A stretch of 37,256 bases of DNA from DAOUEH01 sp034430515 (GTDB lineage: Bacteria; Chloroflexota; Dehalococcoidia; Dehalococcoidales; RBG-16-60-22). The position numbers were made by a program, and so were the translations under genes. The notes below the pieces were generated by a model that saw only the letters and a program-made list of their open reading frames with translations, had not been told where the DNA came from and did no database searches. Shown here piece after piece: positions 16,117 through 24,267 of this stretch. Location: assembly GCA_034430515.1 (NCBI GenBank), contig DAOUEP010000016.1:1-37256 (forward strand). Reading direction: 5' to 3'. Within the stretch, counting starts at the first letter, position 1, and each line of letters begins with the position of its first letter.

Positions 16117-17172
16117 ATGAACGAGAACGAATATCTAGCCCAGGTCATCGGCGAGCAGCTGGCGCGGGGCGCGCCGCTGACGCTGGTCTCCCTGGCGAGC
16201 CTCACCGGGTCTACCCCCCGCCACAGCGGCACCAAGATGGTGGTGGGGGCCGACGGCCGCAACTACGGCACCATCGGCGGCAGCCTGCTGGAGGCTACCG
16301 CCATCCGGGAGGCCCGCCGCGCCATCACCGGGGCGCAGTCCCGCCTGCTCAGCTTCGAGCTCAGCGGGGAGGACGCCAACGCCCCCGGCATGATTTGCGG
16401 CGGCCGGGCCGAGCTGCTGCTGGACTATATCGCCGCGACACCGGCCAACCGCGAGTTCTTCGCCGGATTCGGGGAAGAGCTGAAGCGCGGCGCCGATTTC
16501 TACTTCCTGACGCCCTACCGCGAGGCCGGCGACGGCGTGGAAGTCCTCGGCCACGCCATTCTCCATCCCGACGGCAGCTTTAGCGGCGACGCCCGCCTCA
16601 CCGGGGCGGACATCAGTGAGCTAAGGCCGGAGCTGCATAATATCTCGGGGAGCGCTTTGCTCACCATCGGCGACAGGCAGGTACTGGTCGACCGCATCCG
16701 CAAGCTCAAGACCCTCTACTGCTTCGGCGCCGGGCACGTGGCCGTACCCACGGCGCACCTGGCCGCCCTGGTGGGCTTCCGCATCGTCGTTATCGACGAC
16801 CGCCCCGACTTCGCCAACGCCGAGCGCTTCCCGGAGGCTACCCCCGTCGTCATCGACGACTTCGAGCGCGCCCTGGAGGGGCTGGAAATAGACGAGGACT
16901 CTTTCATCGTTATCGTTACCCGCGGCCACGAGTACGACCAGACCATCCTCCGGCAGGCGCTGGCGACCCCGGCCGGCTACATCGGTATGATAAGCTCGCG
17001 CCACAAGCGCGACATCACTTACCAGGCCCTCATGGCCGAGGGCATCAAAAAAGAGCGGCTGGACGAGGTGCACTCCCCTATCGGCCTCGATATCGGCGGC
17101 GAGACCCCGGAAGAAATCGCCGTGAGCATCGTCGCCGAGCTTATCCAGGTACGGAGCCGGTTGCAGCCATGA
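16117..17172 (+). CDS. xdhC: XdhC-family Moco sulfurylation/insertion factor
   Basis: 351 residues. N-terminal XdhC/CoxI domain (VSLASLTGSTPRHSGTKMVV, GTIGGSLLEA, and GMICGGRAELL with the conserved cysteine) and a C-terminal Rossmann domain (TLYCFGAGHVAVPTAHLA, RIVVIDDRPDF, IVIVTRGHEYD, GYIGMISSRHKR). XdhC proteins bind molybdenum cofactor and deliver its sulfurated form to xanthine-oxidase-family enzymes. The likely client is the Mo hydroxylase just upstream. ATG 16117 has only a weak ribosome-binding site. The stop overlaps the next start by four bases (ATGA). Confidence 0.93.
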   Translation: MNENEYLAQVIGEQLARGAPLTLVSLASLTGSTPRHSGTKMVVGADGRNYGTIGGSLLEATAIREARRAITGAQSRLLSFELSGEDANAPGMICGGRAELLLDYIAATPANREFFAGFGEELKRGADFYFLTPYREAGDGVEVLGHAILHPDGSFSGDARLTGADISELRPELHNISGSALLTIGDRQVLVDRIRKLKTLYCFGAGHVAVPTAHLAALVGFRIVVIDDRPDFANAERFPEATPVVIDDFERALEGLEIDEDSFIVIVTRGHEYDQTILRQALATPAGYIGMISSRHKRDITYQALMAEGIKKERLDEVHSPIGLDIGGETPEEIAVSIVAELIQVRSRLQP

Positions 17173-18281
17173 GCGCGGGGCGCTACGCCGCCATCGTCCT
17201 GGCCGGTGGATTTTCGGCCCGCATGCGGCGGCTCAAGCCCCTCCTCCCCCTCGGCGGCGCCACCGCGGCCGACCACATTATCGCCGCCTTTCGGAGCGTC
17301 GGCGCCGACGTGCTGCTGGTAACGGGCCACCGCAGCGACGAGGTGGCCGCCGGCATCAGCTCGCGGGGCGTCACCCTTGTCCGTAACCACGATTATAAAA
17401 ATGGCATGTTCAGCTCGGTGCGGGCCGGCATCCGCCGCCTCAAGCCCGAGCACCGGGGCTTTTTCGTCCTGCCGGTAGATATCCCCCTGGTGCGCCCGGC
17501 CACGCTACGGCGGCTCATGGCGGCGGCGGCGGAAAACCCCCAAAATATCGTCTATCCGGTTTTTTCAGGTAAGCGCGGCCACCCGCCGCTGGTTCCCGCC
17601 GCTCTCGCCCCCGCCATCCTGAACTGGCCGGGCGGCGGCGGCCTCAAGGCCGTCCTCCGGGCGCACGAAGGGCTGGCCCGCGAGGTGCCGTTGGCTGATG
17701 GCTTTATCCTCCGGGACATTGATACCCCGGCCGACTACCGCGACCTGCTGGCGCGCTTTGAAAGGTACGAAATCCCCACGGATGAAGAGTGCGAGGTGAT
17801 TTTGAACGACATCTGCCGCGTTAGCCCGGAGAGAATCGCCCACTCCCGCCGGGTGGCCGGGGTCGCCGTGAGCATCGGGCGGGCGCTGGCGGCGGCGGGC
17901 AACACGGTGGACATCGAGGCCGTCCGCGCCGCCGCCCTCCTGCATGACATCGCCAAGGGGCAGCCCAAGCACGACATCGCCGGGGGCAAACTGCTTGCGG
18001 AGCTTGGTTTCGGGCAGGTCGGCGCTATCGTCGGCGTGCACTCGGATTTAGCCGGGGGCAATACCGACGTGGACATGGAGACCCTGGTCGTCTACCTGGC
18101 CGATAAGTTCGTCGGCGGCGAAAAACTGGTCTCTATCGACGAGCGCTATCACCACCCCGATTTTACCCCGGAAGTCCAGGCCAGAGTCCGGGAGCGTAAG
18201 CAGGTCGCCCTGCAAGTTAAAAAGGGGCTGGAAGACCTCCTGGGCTACCCCCTGGAGCGGGTCGTCTTTCCCGGCGGCTAG
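17169..18281 (+). CDS. MocA/MobA-like nucleotidyltransferase fused to HD hydrolase domain
   Basis: 370 residues, two domains. Residues ~1-200 are a MobA-like NTP transferase (IVLAGGFSARMRRLKPLLPLG; metal-binding Asp in FVLPVDIPLVRP; DIDTPADY), expected to make molybdopterin cytosine dinucleotide. Residues ~205-370 are an HD phosphohydrolase-type domain (RIAHSRRVAG; AALLHDIAKGQPKHD; GVHSDLA; LADKFVGGE). Comparable fusions occur in anaerobes beside Mo hydroxylases; the job of the HD half is not established. ATGA overlap with xdhC implies translational coupling. It ends in a 4-bp convergent overlap with the next gene. Confidence 0.9.
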   Translation: MSAGRYAAIVLAGGFSARMRRLKPLLPLGGATAADHIIAAFRSVGADVLLVTGHRSDEVAAGISSRGVTLVRNHDYKNGMFSSVRAGIRRLKPEHRGFFVLPVDIPLVRPATLRRLMAAAAENPQNIVYPVFSGKRGHPPLVPAALAPAILNWPGGGGLKAVLRAHEGLAREVPLADGFILRDIDTPADYRDLLARFERYEIPTDEECEVILNDICRVSPERIAHSRRVAGVAVSIGRALAAAGNTVDIEAVRAAALLHDIAKGQPKHDIAGGKLLAELGFGQVGAIVGVHSDLAGGNTDVDMETLVVYLADKFVGGEKLVSIDERYHHPDFTPEVQARVRERKQVALQVKKGLEDLLGYPLERVVFPGG

Positions 18282-18739
18282 TAGCCCGCCTTTTTCCCGG
18301 TCATACTTTCAATCTCAATCCTGACAACGCTGACGCCGGCCAGTTCTTCTTCGGAAAAGTCGTACGGGTCCGCCCCGTAATGCCCGGTGATGATGTTCAG
18401 CGCCGCCGCCTTCTCGCGCGGCTCTTCGATAATGGAGGCCGTGCCGAAGCCAATCACGCTGCGGTATCTGGCGCTCCACTTACAGGGGCTATCCGGCGAC
18501 CTGACGATGGCGTGGTCGGTGTCCATCTCAAAACAGACCCGGGGATTAAGCCGGAGAATGTCCATCTTCCGGCCCTCCGGGGCGCTGTGGAAATAGAGGC
18601 AGCTATCCTGATAGCCGAAGCTCACCGGCACGATATAAGGACTATCTCCTGCGGCAAAGGCCACCCGGCAGACTTGAGCCTGCCGGATTACGGCCTCAAT
18701 CTCCCCGGTATCTTTGATTTCGCGCTCGCTTCTTCGCAT
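18278..18739 (-). CDS. pyridoxamine 5'-phosphate oxidase-like flavin-binding protein
   Basis: 153 residues, a split-barrel flavin/F420-binding fold of the NimA/PNPOx-like type. Landmarks: CRVAFAAGDSPYIVPVSFGY, LYFHSAPEGRKMDILRLN, VCFEMDTDH, SVIGFGTASII. Such proteins reduce or bind small substrates using FMN; the exact substrate is unknown. ATG 18739 is preceded by AAAGAGAAACAG. It is monocistronic or read through from the minus-strand side, and overlaps the preceding plus-strand gene tail to tail by four bases. Confidence 0.87.
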   Translation of the reverse strand: MRRSEREIKDTGEIEAVIRQAQVCRVAFAAGDSPYIVPVSFGYQDSCLYFHSAPEGRKMDILRLNPRVCFEMDTDHAIVRSPDSPCKWSARYRSVIGFGTASIIEEPREKAAALNIITGHYGADPYDFSEEELAGVSVVRIEIESMTGKKAGY

Positions 18740-18789
18740 CTGTTTCTCTTTTTGGCGGTATATGAACGTTGGGGACGATGATTGGCCTT

Positions 18790-18820
18790 ACTAAAGAAGA
18801 ATAGAATGGCGGACGCCGCC
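18790..18820 (-). terminator. terminator of the ABC transporter operon
   Basis: On the minus strand GGCGG-CGT-CCGCC (18808-18820) is followed by ATTCTATTCTTCTTT, a T-rich tract. It lies 12 bp after the ATPase gene stop. Good intrinsic terminator. Confidence 0.6.
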
Positions 18821-18831
18821 CGCCTTCCGGG

Positions 18832-19668
18832 CTAGCTGCCGAAGGGCTTGGTGGTGCTCAGCAGGATGCTGTCGTCGGTGAGCTGCTCGCCGCTGGCCCT
18901 CTCGAAGGCCTTGAGCAGGTCGGCCACGGTGACGTCGCGCCGCTGGGTGCGGTTCATGTCCACTATCGTCCGGCCCTTGTGCATCATCAGCAGCCGGTTG
19001 CCGTAGCGCAGGGCGTGCTCCATGTTATGCGTCACCATTACCGCCGTTATCTTCTCGCTAGCGACGATGTCCTCGGTGATGCCCAGCACAATGGCGGCGG
19101 TATTGGGGTCCAGCTTGGCGGTGTGCTCGTCGAGGAGCAGCAGGGCGGGTCGGCTGATGGTGGCCATCACCAGCGCCAGCGCCTGCCGCTGACCGCCGGA
19201 GAGGGTGCCCACCAGGGTATTCATTCTTTTTTCCAGCCCCAGCTTGAGGGGCGCCAGGATTTCGTAGAAATATTCCAGCCGCCGTTTGGTGGTGGCCAGG
19301 GAAAGCCCGCGGCGGCTCCCCCGCGCTATAGCCAGCGAGAGGTTATCGCCGATGGTCATCTTGGCGGCGGTGCCCACGTGGGGGTCCTGGTAAACCCGGC
19401 CGAAATACCGGGCGCGCTTGTGCTCGGGGAGGTTGGTGATATCCCGGTCGTTGATGACGATGCTGCCGCCCTTATCGGGCGGATACACCCCGGCGATGAT
19501 GTTGAGCAGCGTCGTCTTGCCGGCGCCGTTGGAGCCGATGACGGTGATGAAATCGCCGGCGTAGATATCCAGGTTGATGCTGTCCAGCGCCTTGACCTCG
19601 TCGATGGTGCCGGTGGCGAATACCTTATTGACCTTTTTGAGCCGCATCAGGCACTGGGTCTCGCTCAT
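18832..19668 (-). CDS. ABC transporter ATP-binding protein (COG1101/TrpZ-like)
   Basis: 278 residues. Walker A GSNGAGKTTLLN, a Q-loop at RVYQDPHVG, signature LSGGQRQALAL, Walker B LLLLDEHTAKLDPNT and switch His in MVTHNMEHAL are all intact. This is the ATPase class that partners COG4120 permeases and COG2984 binding proteins, as in the streptococcal TrpXYZ system. ATG 19668 has AGGGAG four bases upstream. It is nine bp after the permease gene, making it the third gene of the importer operon. Confidence 0.94.
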   Translation of the reverse strand: MSETQCLMRLKKVNKVFATGTIDEVKALDSINLDIYAGDFITVIGSNGAGKTTLLNIIAGVYPPDKGGSIVINDRDITNLPEHKRARYFGRVYQDPHVGTAAKMTIGDNLSLAIARGSRRGLSLATTKRRLEYFYEILAPLKLGLEKRMNTLVGTLSGGQRQALALVMATISRPALLLLDEHTAKLDPNTAAIVLGITEDIVASEKITAVMVTHNMEHALRYGNRLLMMHKGRTIVDMNRTQRRDVTVADLLKAFERASGEQLTDDSILLSTTKPFGS

Positions 19669-19677
19669 GAAACTCCC

Positions 19678-20586
19678 TTACATCCTTACCGCCGGCGGTA
19701 TCCACTCCCCCCGCAGTTTCTTGCGAAAGAAGGGCACCGACAGGGAAACGATAACCAGTAGCGCCGTAATCAGCTTGAGATTGGTCGGCGGCAGGCCCAG
19801 GCGGAGGGCGATGCCGATGAACAGCCGGTAGACGAAGGCCCCGCCGAACACCGCCAGCAGGACGGCCGTGACCCCCTTGGGGCGGAACAGCCCCTCCCCG
19901 ATGATTACCGAGGCCAGCCCCATGACAATCATGCCGATGCCCATGCCCACGTCCGCGAACCCCTGGTTCTGGGCAATCAGGGCGCCGGAAAGGGCCACCA
20001 TTCCGTTGGAAAGAGATATCCCCATCATGGTGGCCATGTCGGTGTTGCCGCCCAAGCCCCGCACCATCTGCTCGTTTTCGCCGGTGGCCCGCAGCACCAG
20101 GCCGATTTCCGTGCGCAGGAACCAGTTGAAAACGGCCAGGATGATGGCCGTGAGCACCACCATGAAGACGATGGAGAGGATGACGCCGGAGCCCGTCCCG
20201 AATAAGTTGGACACCTCCTCGAACACGGTTATCTGGCGCAGCAGGGGGATATTCGCGCGCCCCATGATGAGCAGATTGATGGAATAAAGGGCCACCATCA
20301 TGAGGATGCCGGAAAGCAGGGCGTTTATCCTCAGCTTGGTATTCAGCAGCCCGGTACCCAGCCCGGCCAGGCAGCCGGCCAGCAGCGCCACCAGCGTGGC
20401 CAGCCACGGATTGACGCCGTTGATGATTAAGATGGCGGCCACCGCCCCGCCCAGCGGGAAGCTGCCGTCCACGGAAAGGTCGGGGAAGGAAAGCACCCGG
20501 AAGGAAATGTAGACACCGAGGGCAACCAGACCGTAGGCCAGGCCCTCGTAGAAAGAGATGCTTAACAGGTTAACCACGATATCCAA
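19678..20586 (-). CDS. ABC transporter permease (COG4120/TrpY-like)
   Basis: 302 residues, strongly hydrophobic, with about eight membrane segments and a branched-chain-amino-acid-permease-like fold (GLVALGVYISFRVLSFPDLS, VDGSFPLGGAVAA near the N terminus; GLGMGIGMIVMGLASVIIGE in the second half). The EAA-like cytoplasmic loop is in the segment ENEQMVRGLGGNTDMA. Start is TTG 20586 with GGAAGG eight bases upstream. It is the middle gene of the importer operon. Confidence 0.92.
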   Translation of the reverse strand: MDIVVNLLSISFYEGLAYGLVALGVYISFRVLSFPDLSVDGSFPLGGAVAAILIINGVNPWLATLVALLAGCLAGLGTGLLNTKLRINALLSGILMMVALYSINLLIMGRANIPLLRQITVFEEVSNLFGTGSGVILSIVFMVVLTAIILAVFNWFLRTEIGLVLRATGENEQMVRGLGGNTDMATMMGISLSNGMVALSGALIAQNQGFADVGMGIGMIVMGLASVIIGEGLFRPKGVTAVLLAVFGGAFVYRLFIGIALRLGLPPTNLKLITALLVIVSLSVPFFRKKLRGEWIPPAVRM

Positions 20587-20648
20587 GAGGTGCCTTCCTT
20601 ATCCCCGAAAACCTTTTTATTTTTTAGTGTCCTTTACGGCAAGACTGG

Positions 20649-21644
20649 CTAGTCCGTGTAAACCGTAGCCGCCTGGTCGATTATCGACTGCGGGATAGTG
20701 ATGCCCATGCGCGCCGCGGCGACCGTATTGACGGAAAGGCTGATGACCTTGCCCTTTTCCACCGGAATATCGGCGGCGCTGGTGCCGTCGAGTATCTTGG
20801 CCACCATCTCGCCGGTCTGGTAGCCGATGTCGTAGTAGTCGAAGCTGTAGGCGGCGATGCCGCCCCTGATTATCGAGTCCTCGTCGGCCGGGAAGAGCGG
20901 AATGTCGTTGTCCTCACAGACGCCTATCAGCGCTTCGAGGGCCGTTACCACGGTGTTGTCGGTGCCAATCCAGATGGCGTCCACCTGGCCTACCAGCGAC
21001 TGTGAGGCCGAGAGCACGTCGGCGCTGGTGGAGACTGTCTTCTCCACGACCTGGATGCCCAGGGCGTCGCAGGCCTTGTGCAGCTCATCCACCAGGAAGA
21101 CCGAGTTCGATTCCCCGGCGTTGTAGAGCGTACCCAGCTTGGTAATGCCGGGGACGATGGCCGTTATCAGGTCGACGTCATCGGAGACGACAATCATGTC
21201 GCTGACGCCGGTGACGTTCTCGTTGGGGTGGGACTCCCAGCTGGTCACCATTTCCGAGCCGACCGGGTCGGTTACCGCCGTGAAGACCACCGGTATATCC
21301 GTCCCCATGGCGGCGCTGATGGCCGCCTGGGAATTGGGCGTGGCGATAGAAATGATGACGGCCACTTTATCGGCCACGAACTGCTGGGCAATCGAGGCCA
21401 CCAGGGCCATATCGCCTTCGCTGTTCTGATAGTTGATTTCGATGTTCTCGCCATCAACGTAGCCCTTGTCCGCCAGGCCCTGGATGATGCCTTCCCGGGT
21501 GGCATCGAGCGCCGGGTGGGTGACAATCTGGCTGATGCCGATGGTCCTGACCCCTCCCCCGCCGCAGCCGGTCGTCAGGGGCAGCACCAGCAGCGCCAGC
21601 AGGCTAATGGTAATGAGCATGATGGAAAGTTTACGGTAACTCAA
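20649..21644 (-). CDS. ABC transporter substrate-binding lipoprotein (COG2984/TrpX-like)
   Basis: 331 residues. N-terminal lipoprotein signal: RK, a hydrophobic stretch, then lipobox LTTGC with the acylated Cys near residue 27, followed by Gly residues. The mature part is the ABC_sub_bind fold (IGISQIVTHPALDATREGI; VIISIATPNSQAAI; DIPVVFTAVTDPVGSEMV; GTLYNAGESNSVFLV). Family members bind aromatic or other amino acids; ligand here is unknown. Start TTG 21644 with AGGAGG six bases upstream fits the signal peptide exactly. It is the first gene of the importer operon. Confidence 0.94.
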   Translation of the reverse strand: MSYRKLSIMLITISLLALLVLPLTTGCGGGGVRTIGISQIVTHPALDATREGIIQGLADKGYVDGENIEINYQNSEGDMALVASIAQQFVADKVAVIISIATPNSQAAISAAMGTDIPVVFTAVTDPVGSEMVTSWESHPNENVTGVSDMIVVSDDVDLITAIVPGITKLGTLYNAGESNSVFLVDELHKACDALGIQVVEKTVSTSADVLSASQSLVGQVDAIWIGTDNTVVTALEALIGVCEDNDIPLFPADEDSIIRGGIAAYSFDYYDIGYQTGEMVAKILDGTSAADIPVEKGKVISLSVNTVAAARMGITIPQSIIDQAATVYTD

Positions 21645-21701
21645 TTGATACCTCCTGTTTGATTATAATTGCCGGTTTTCCTTGCTTGATTTTGTAGTTT
21701 T

Positions 21702-21808
21702 CACACCTCCTTGATAATGATTTATCTATTATTCCGTCCGGTTTATATGCAGAGACACGCTAAGCCAGTATACCTGTGTATTTTACTCGTGTCGGGGATG
21801 CCCGTCAA
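21702..21808 (-). promoter_or_regulatory. promoter and leader of the ABC importer operon
   Basis: Minus-strand TTGACG (21803-21808), 17-bp spacer, TAAAAT (21780-21785): a near-consensus promoter, predicting a leader of about 130 bases. Within the leader is a strong Shine-Dalgarno-like AAGGAGG (21706-21712) that abuts a GTG opening a 13-codon frame (21663-21704). The one-base spacing is too short for normal initiation, so translation of that small frame is doubtful. No known riboswitch is recognised. Confidence 0.6.
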
Positions 21809-21840
21809 ATGCGCGGAGTCTTGGGGCGGGAAAAGGCGTT

Positions 21841-22281
21841 TCAGAGGGTCATTTCCATCCTGACGTGCCGGATGCCGGCCTCGTAAAAAGGCCGGCCCGT
21901 TTCCCGGAAACCGCAGTCCCGGTAAAAACCAGTTGCGGCGTACTGGGCATGGAGATAGACGCGCTTTATCCCCCGGTGCGCCAGCTCCCCGCTTAAAAAG
22001 GCGATGATGCCCCGCCCCACACCCCGGCGCCGGTAATCCGCCAGGACGGCCATCCGCTCTATCTTGGCGGTGGCGGCGGCCGGGAAGACGACCCGGGCCG
22101 TGCCTATCACCGCCGCGCCGTCCCTGACGGCGGCGTGCAGCGCCTGGCCATCTTCCGCACCGGCGAAGGTCAACGCCTCGTCTATCCCCTGCTCCGCCAC
22201 AAATACCTTCCGCCATACCTGACGGATTTCGTCCATCTCGGCGGGGTTTGCGGCAAACTTATAGGTTAGCTCTTTCATCAT
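21841..22281 (-). CDS. GNAT acetyltransferase (YjcF/ElaA-like)
   Basis: 146 residues from ATG 22281; the upstream in-frame codons (to 22308) lack family-like sequence, and a second ATG follows immediately. Single GNAT domain: VWRKVFVAEQGIDEALTF near the N terminus, AVIGTARVVFP, acetyl-CoA loop RRRGVGRGII, and the C-terminal AQYAATGFYRDCGFRETG. No clear ribosome-binding site. Substrate unknown. It is a stand-alone gene between the ABC promoter and the wHTH regulator and is oriented with the ABC genes. Confidence 0.85.
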   Translation of the reverse strand: MMKELTYKFAANPAEMDEIRQVWRKVFVAEQGIDEALTFAGAEDGQALHAAVRDGAAVIGTARVVFPAAATAKIERMAVLADYRRRGVGRGIIAFLSGELAHRGIKRVYLHAQYAATGFYRDCGFRETGRPFYEAGIRHVRMEMTL

Positions 22282-22383
22282 GGAAAATCGCGGGGTACAA
22301 CCCGGCACGGCCGCTTAAAATCGTAGCAGTTATACGCCGGTTGAAGCAAGCGGCGGGGCGGTTACGATTAAGGCGGTCAAGAC

Positions 22384-22695
22384 CTACGGAGCGGCGGTTT
22401 CCTGGTGCTTTCTCTTACGCCGTTTCCAGCCGAGGATTTCCAGCAGGTCGCCGATAGAGTTGTCCGGCTGCATTTCGTGGCGGAGGGGCATATCCGGGTC
22501 AATCCGGTAGCGCACCCGGCGGCCTTCCCGCTTCTTGGTGACGTAGTCGTCGGCCACCAGGTCGTTGATAATATTGCGGGTCGCCTTTTCCGTAATGCCG
22601 ATGGCGGCGGCTATCTCCCGGGCGGTTGTCCGCGGCTGCTGGGCCACCAGGCAGAGTACCAGGGCGTGGTTGGTAAGGAATTTCCATCCCGGCAT
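22384..22695 (-). CDS. small winged-helix transcriptional regulator
   Basis: 103 residues. ATG 22695 is chosen for GGGAGG seven bases upstream; a longer open frame upstream runs through the promoter and is spurious. The protein is a compact MarR/ArsR-like winged helix: FLTNHALVLCLVAQQPRTTA, recognition region AAAIGITEKATRNIINDL, wing DDYVTKKREGRRVRYRI. The C-terminal tail is basic (WKRRKRKHQ). It is transcribed divergently from the kamA operon across a palindrome-rich double promoter, so it is the likely regulator of both units (inference). No ligand-binding domain is visible. Confidence 0.88.
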   Translation of the reverse strand: MPGWKFLTNHALVLCLVAQQPRTTAREIAAAIGITEKATRNIINDLVADDYVTKKREGRRVRYRIDPDMPLRHEMQPDNSIGDLLEILGWKRRKRKHQETAAP

Positions 22696-22749
22696 GGCAT
22701 TACCTCCCGGTTTTTTTCTTCCGGTGCGCGAATATTGTTCCCCAAACCC

Positions 22750-22832
22750 TTGACAAAATCCACCAATAAAGTATAATTTATTTAGGAATATTAATTCCTG
22801 AATATTATAACAGGAAATAGAGGTTGCTGCAA
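22750..22832. promoter_or_regulatory. divergent promoters with palindromic operators (wHTH / kamA)
   Basis: Plus strand: TTGACA (22750-22755), 16 bp, TATAAT (22772-22777), driving kamA. Minus strand: TTGCAG (22827-22832), 17 bp, TATAAT (22804-22809), driving the wHTH gene. Between and over them lie two overlapping inverted repeats sharing a half-site: AGGAAT-n4-ATTCCT (22784-22799) and TTCCTG-n10-CAGGAA (22795-22816). One bound regulator could block both promoters. Confidence 0.8.
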
Positions 22833-22850
22833 GAGGTCTGCGGACCTCTT
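22831..22850 (+). terminator. hairpin in the kamA leader
   Basis: AAGAGGTC-TGCG-GACCTCTT, a perfect 8-bp stem with a four-base loop, followed by TAATAATTATT. It lies about 50 bases after the predicted kamA transcription start and 50 before its start codon. The T tract is interrupted, so it may be a weak terminator/attenuator or an RNA-stabilising structure. Confidence 0.5.
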
Positions 22851-22901
22851 TAATAATTATTCCCCCGGCATACTGCAAGAAGGAGTGTTGCGAAAGGAAA
22901 A

Positions 22902-24263
22902 TTGAATACCGCCCCGGTGACCACCCAAGCTACGTCCTCCCCTACCCCCGCCCCAGTCACCACCCCGAACCGCCTCCGTCGCCAGGACGAAGCCGGTTCG
23001 CTCAAGGAATCGTGCCCCGCGCTGAACGCGCCCGAGGAAGAACCTCCCGGTCACCGCGGCGCCGGCAGATACCGGCTGTTTCCCGATGTCCCGGCTAGCG
23101 ACTGGGACGACTGGAAATGGCACTTTCGTCACCGCATCACCACCATCGAACAGCTCGGCCATTACCTTCCCCTCTCCGCCGAAGAACGGTCGCAGCTGGA
23201 GCTGGTAACCCGGCGCTACCCCATGGCCGTTACCCCTTACTACCTCTCCCTCATCGACCCCGACGACCCCGACGACCCCGTGCGCCGGCAGGCCGTCCCC
23301 GCCTTCGCCGAGATTACGATGGCCTCGCTGGGCCTGGAAGACCCCCTGGCGGAAAAGGAAGACTCGGTCGTGCCCGGCCTGGTGCACCGCTACCCCGACC
23401 GCGCCCTGATGGTGCTCACCGATATCTGCCCCATGCTCTGCCGCCACTGTACGCGCAAGCGGGAATGGCGGCACGGCGCCTGGACGCGCACCGGCGCCGA
23501 GATTGAAGCCATGCTGGACTACCTCCGGCATCATAGCGAGATACGCGACGTGATTATCTCCGGCGGCGACCCGCTGTCGCTGGCTACCGCCGCGCTGGAG
23601 GGCATCATCGCCCGGCTGCGCGCTATCCCCCACATCGAGATTATCCGCATCGGCACGCGGTACCCGGTGGTGCTGCCCCAGCGCATCGACGCCGAGCTGT
23701 GCGCCATGCTATCGCGGTACGGCCCCATCTGGCTCAATACCCACTTCAATCACCCCAACGAGCTAACGCCGGAAGCGGCCGCCGCCGCCGACCGCCTGCT
23801 GCGGGCCGGGGTGCCGGTCAATAACCAGTCGGTGCTGCTGCGCGGCGTCAACGACAGCGTCGAGACCATGACGCGGCTGTGCCAGGGCCTCTTGAAAATC
23901 AAGGTGCGCCCGTACTATCTCTACCAGTGCGACGAGGTGCAGGGCACCGAGCACCTGCGCACGCCGGTGGCCACGGGCATCAAAATTATTGAAGGCCTGC
24001 GGGGGCATACCTCCGGCCTGGCGGTGCCGACCTTCGTGGTCGACCTCGTCCAGGGCGGCGGCAAGGTACCCCTCCAGCCCAACTACGTGCTGGCCATGAC
24101 CGACGAAGAGTTGCTGGTGAAAAACTACGAAGGCCGGGTATTCCGCTACCGCAACCCGGAGACCGGGCCGGACGAAGCCAATCCGGCGGCGCCCATCCCC
24201 GTCAGCGGGGCGGTGGAAAGCCTGCTGGCCGAGGCGAAGCTCCCGGCCAGGAAACAGGGATAA
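22902..24263 (+). CDS. kamA: lysine 2,3-aminomutase (radical SAM, PLP)
   Basis: 453 residues. Predicted to convert L-lysine to beta-lysine (3,6-diaminohexanoate) using SAM, a [4Fe-4S] cluster and PLP. The radical SAM motif is CPMLCRHC with C176, C180, C183; PLP lysine is K388 in LVQGGGKVP; the two carboxylates that bind the substrate side-chain amine in the clostridial enzyme (Asp293, Asp330) correspond to D344 (YQCDEVQG) and D381 (FVVD). All these sites keep one constant offset of 51 from the clostridial numbering, so the core is colinear. The first ~50 residues are a Thr/Pro-rich extension. TTG 22902 has only a weak AAAGGAAAA site. First gene of a five-gene operon. Confidence 0.93.
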   Translation: MNTAPVTTQATSSPTPAPVTTPNRLRRQDEAGSLKESCPALNAPEEEPPGHRGAGRYRLFPDVPASDWDDWKWHFRHRITTIEQLGHYLPLSAEERSQLELVTRRYPMAVTPYYLSLIDPDDPDDPVRRQAVPAFAEITMASLGLEDPLAEKEDSVVPGLVHRYPDRALMVLTDICPMLCRHCTRKREWRHGAWTRTGAEIEAMLDYLRHHSEIRDVIISGGDPLSLATAALEGIIARLRAIPHIEIIRIGTRYPVVLPQRIDAELCAMLSRYGPIWLNTHFNHPNELTPEAAAAADRLLRAGVPVNNQSVLLRGVNDSVETMTRLCQGLLKIKVRPYYLYQCDEVQGTEHLRTPVATGIKIIEGLRGHTSGLAVPTFVVDLVQGGGKVPLQPNYVLAMTDEELLVKNYEGRVFRYRNPETGPDEANPAAPIPVSGAVESLLAEAKLPARKQG

Positions 24264-24267
24264 ACCG

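Noticed and set aside
22696..22878. Longer N terminus for the wHTH regulator
   Set aside because: It would translate both divergent promoters and the palindromes; ATG 22695 has a proper ribosome-binding site and gives a normal-length winged helix.
22902..24263. KamA as an EF-P lysine-modification enzyme (EpmB)
   Set aside because: No EpmA-like ligase or efp gene is nearby, and the neighbours are ATP-grasp and acetyl-handling enzymes.
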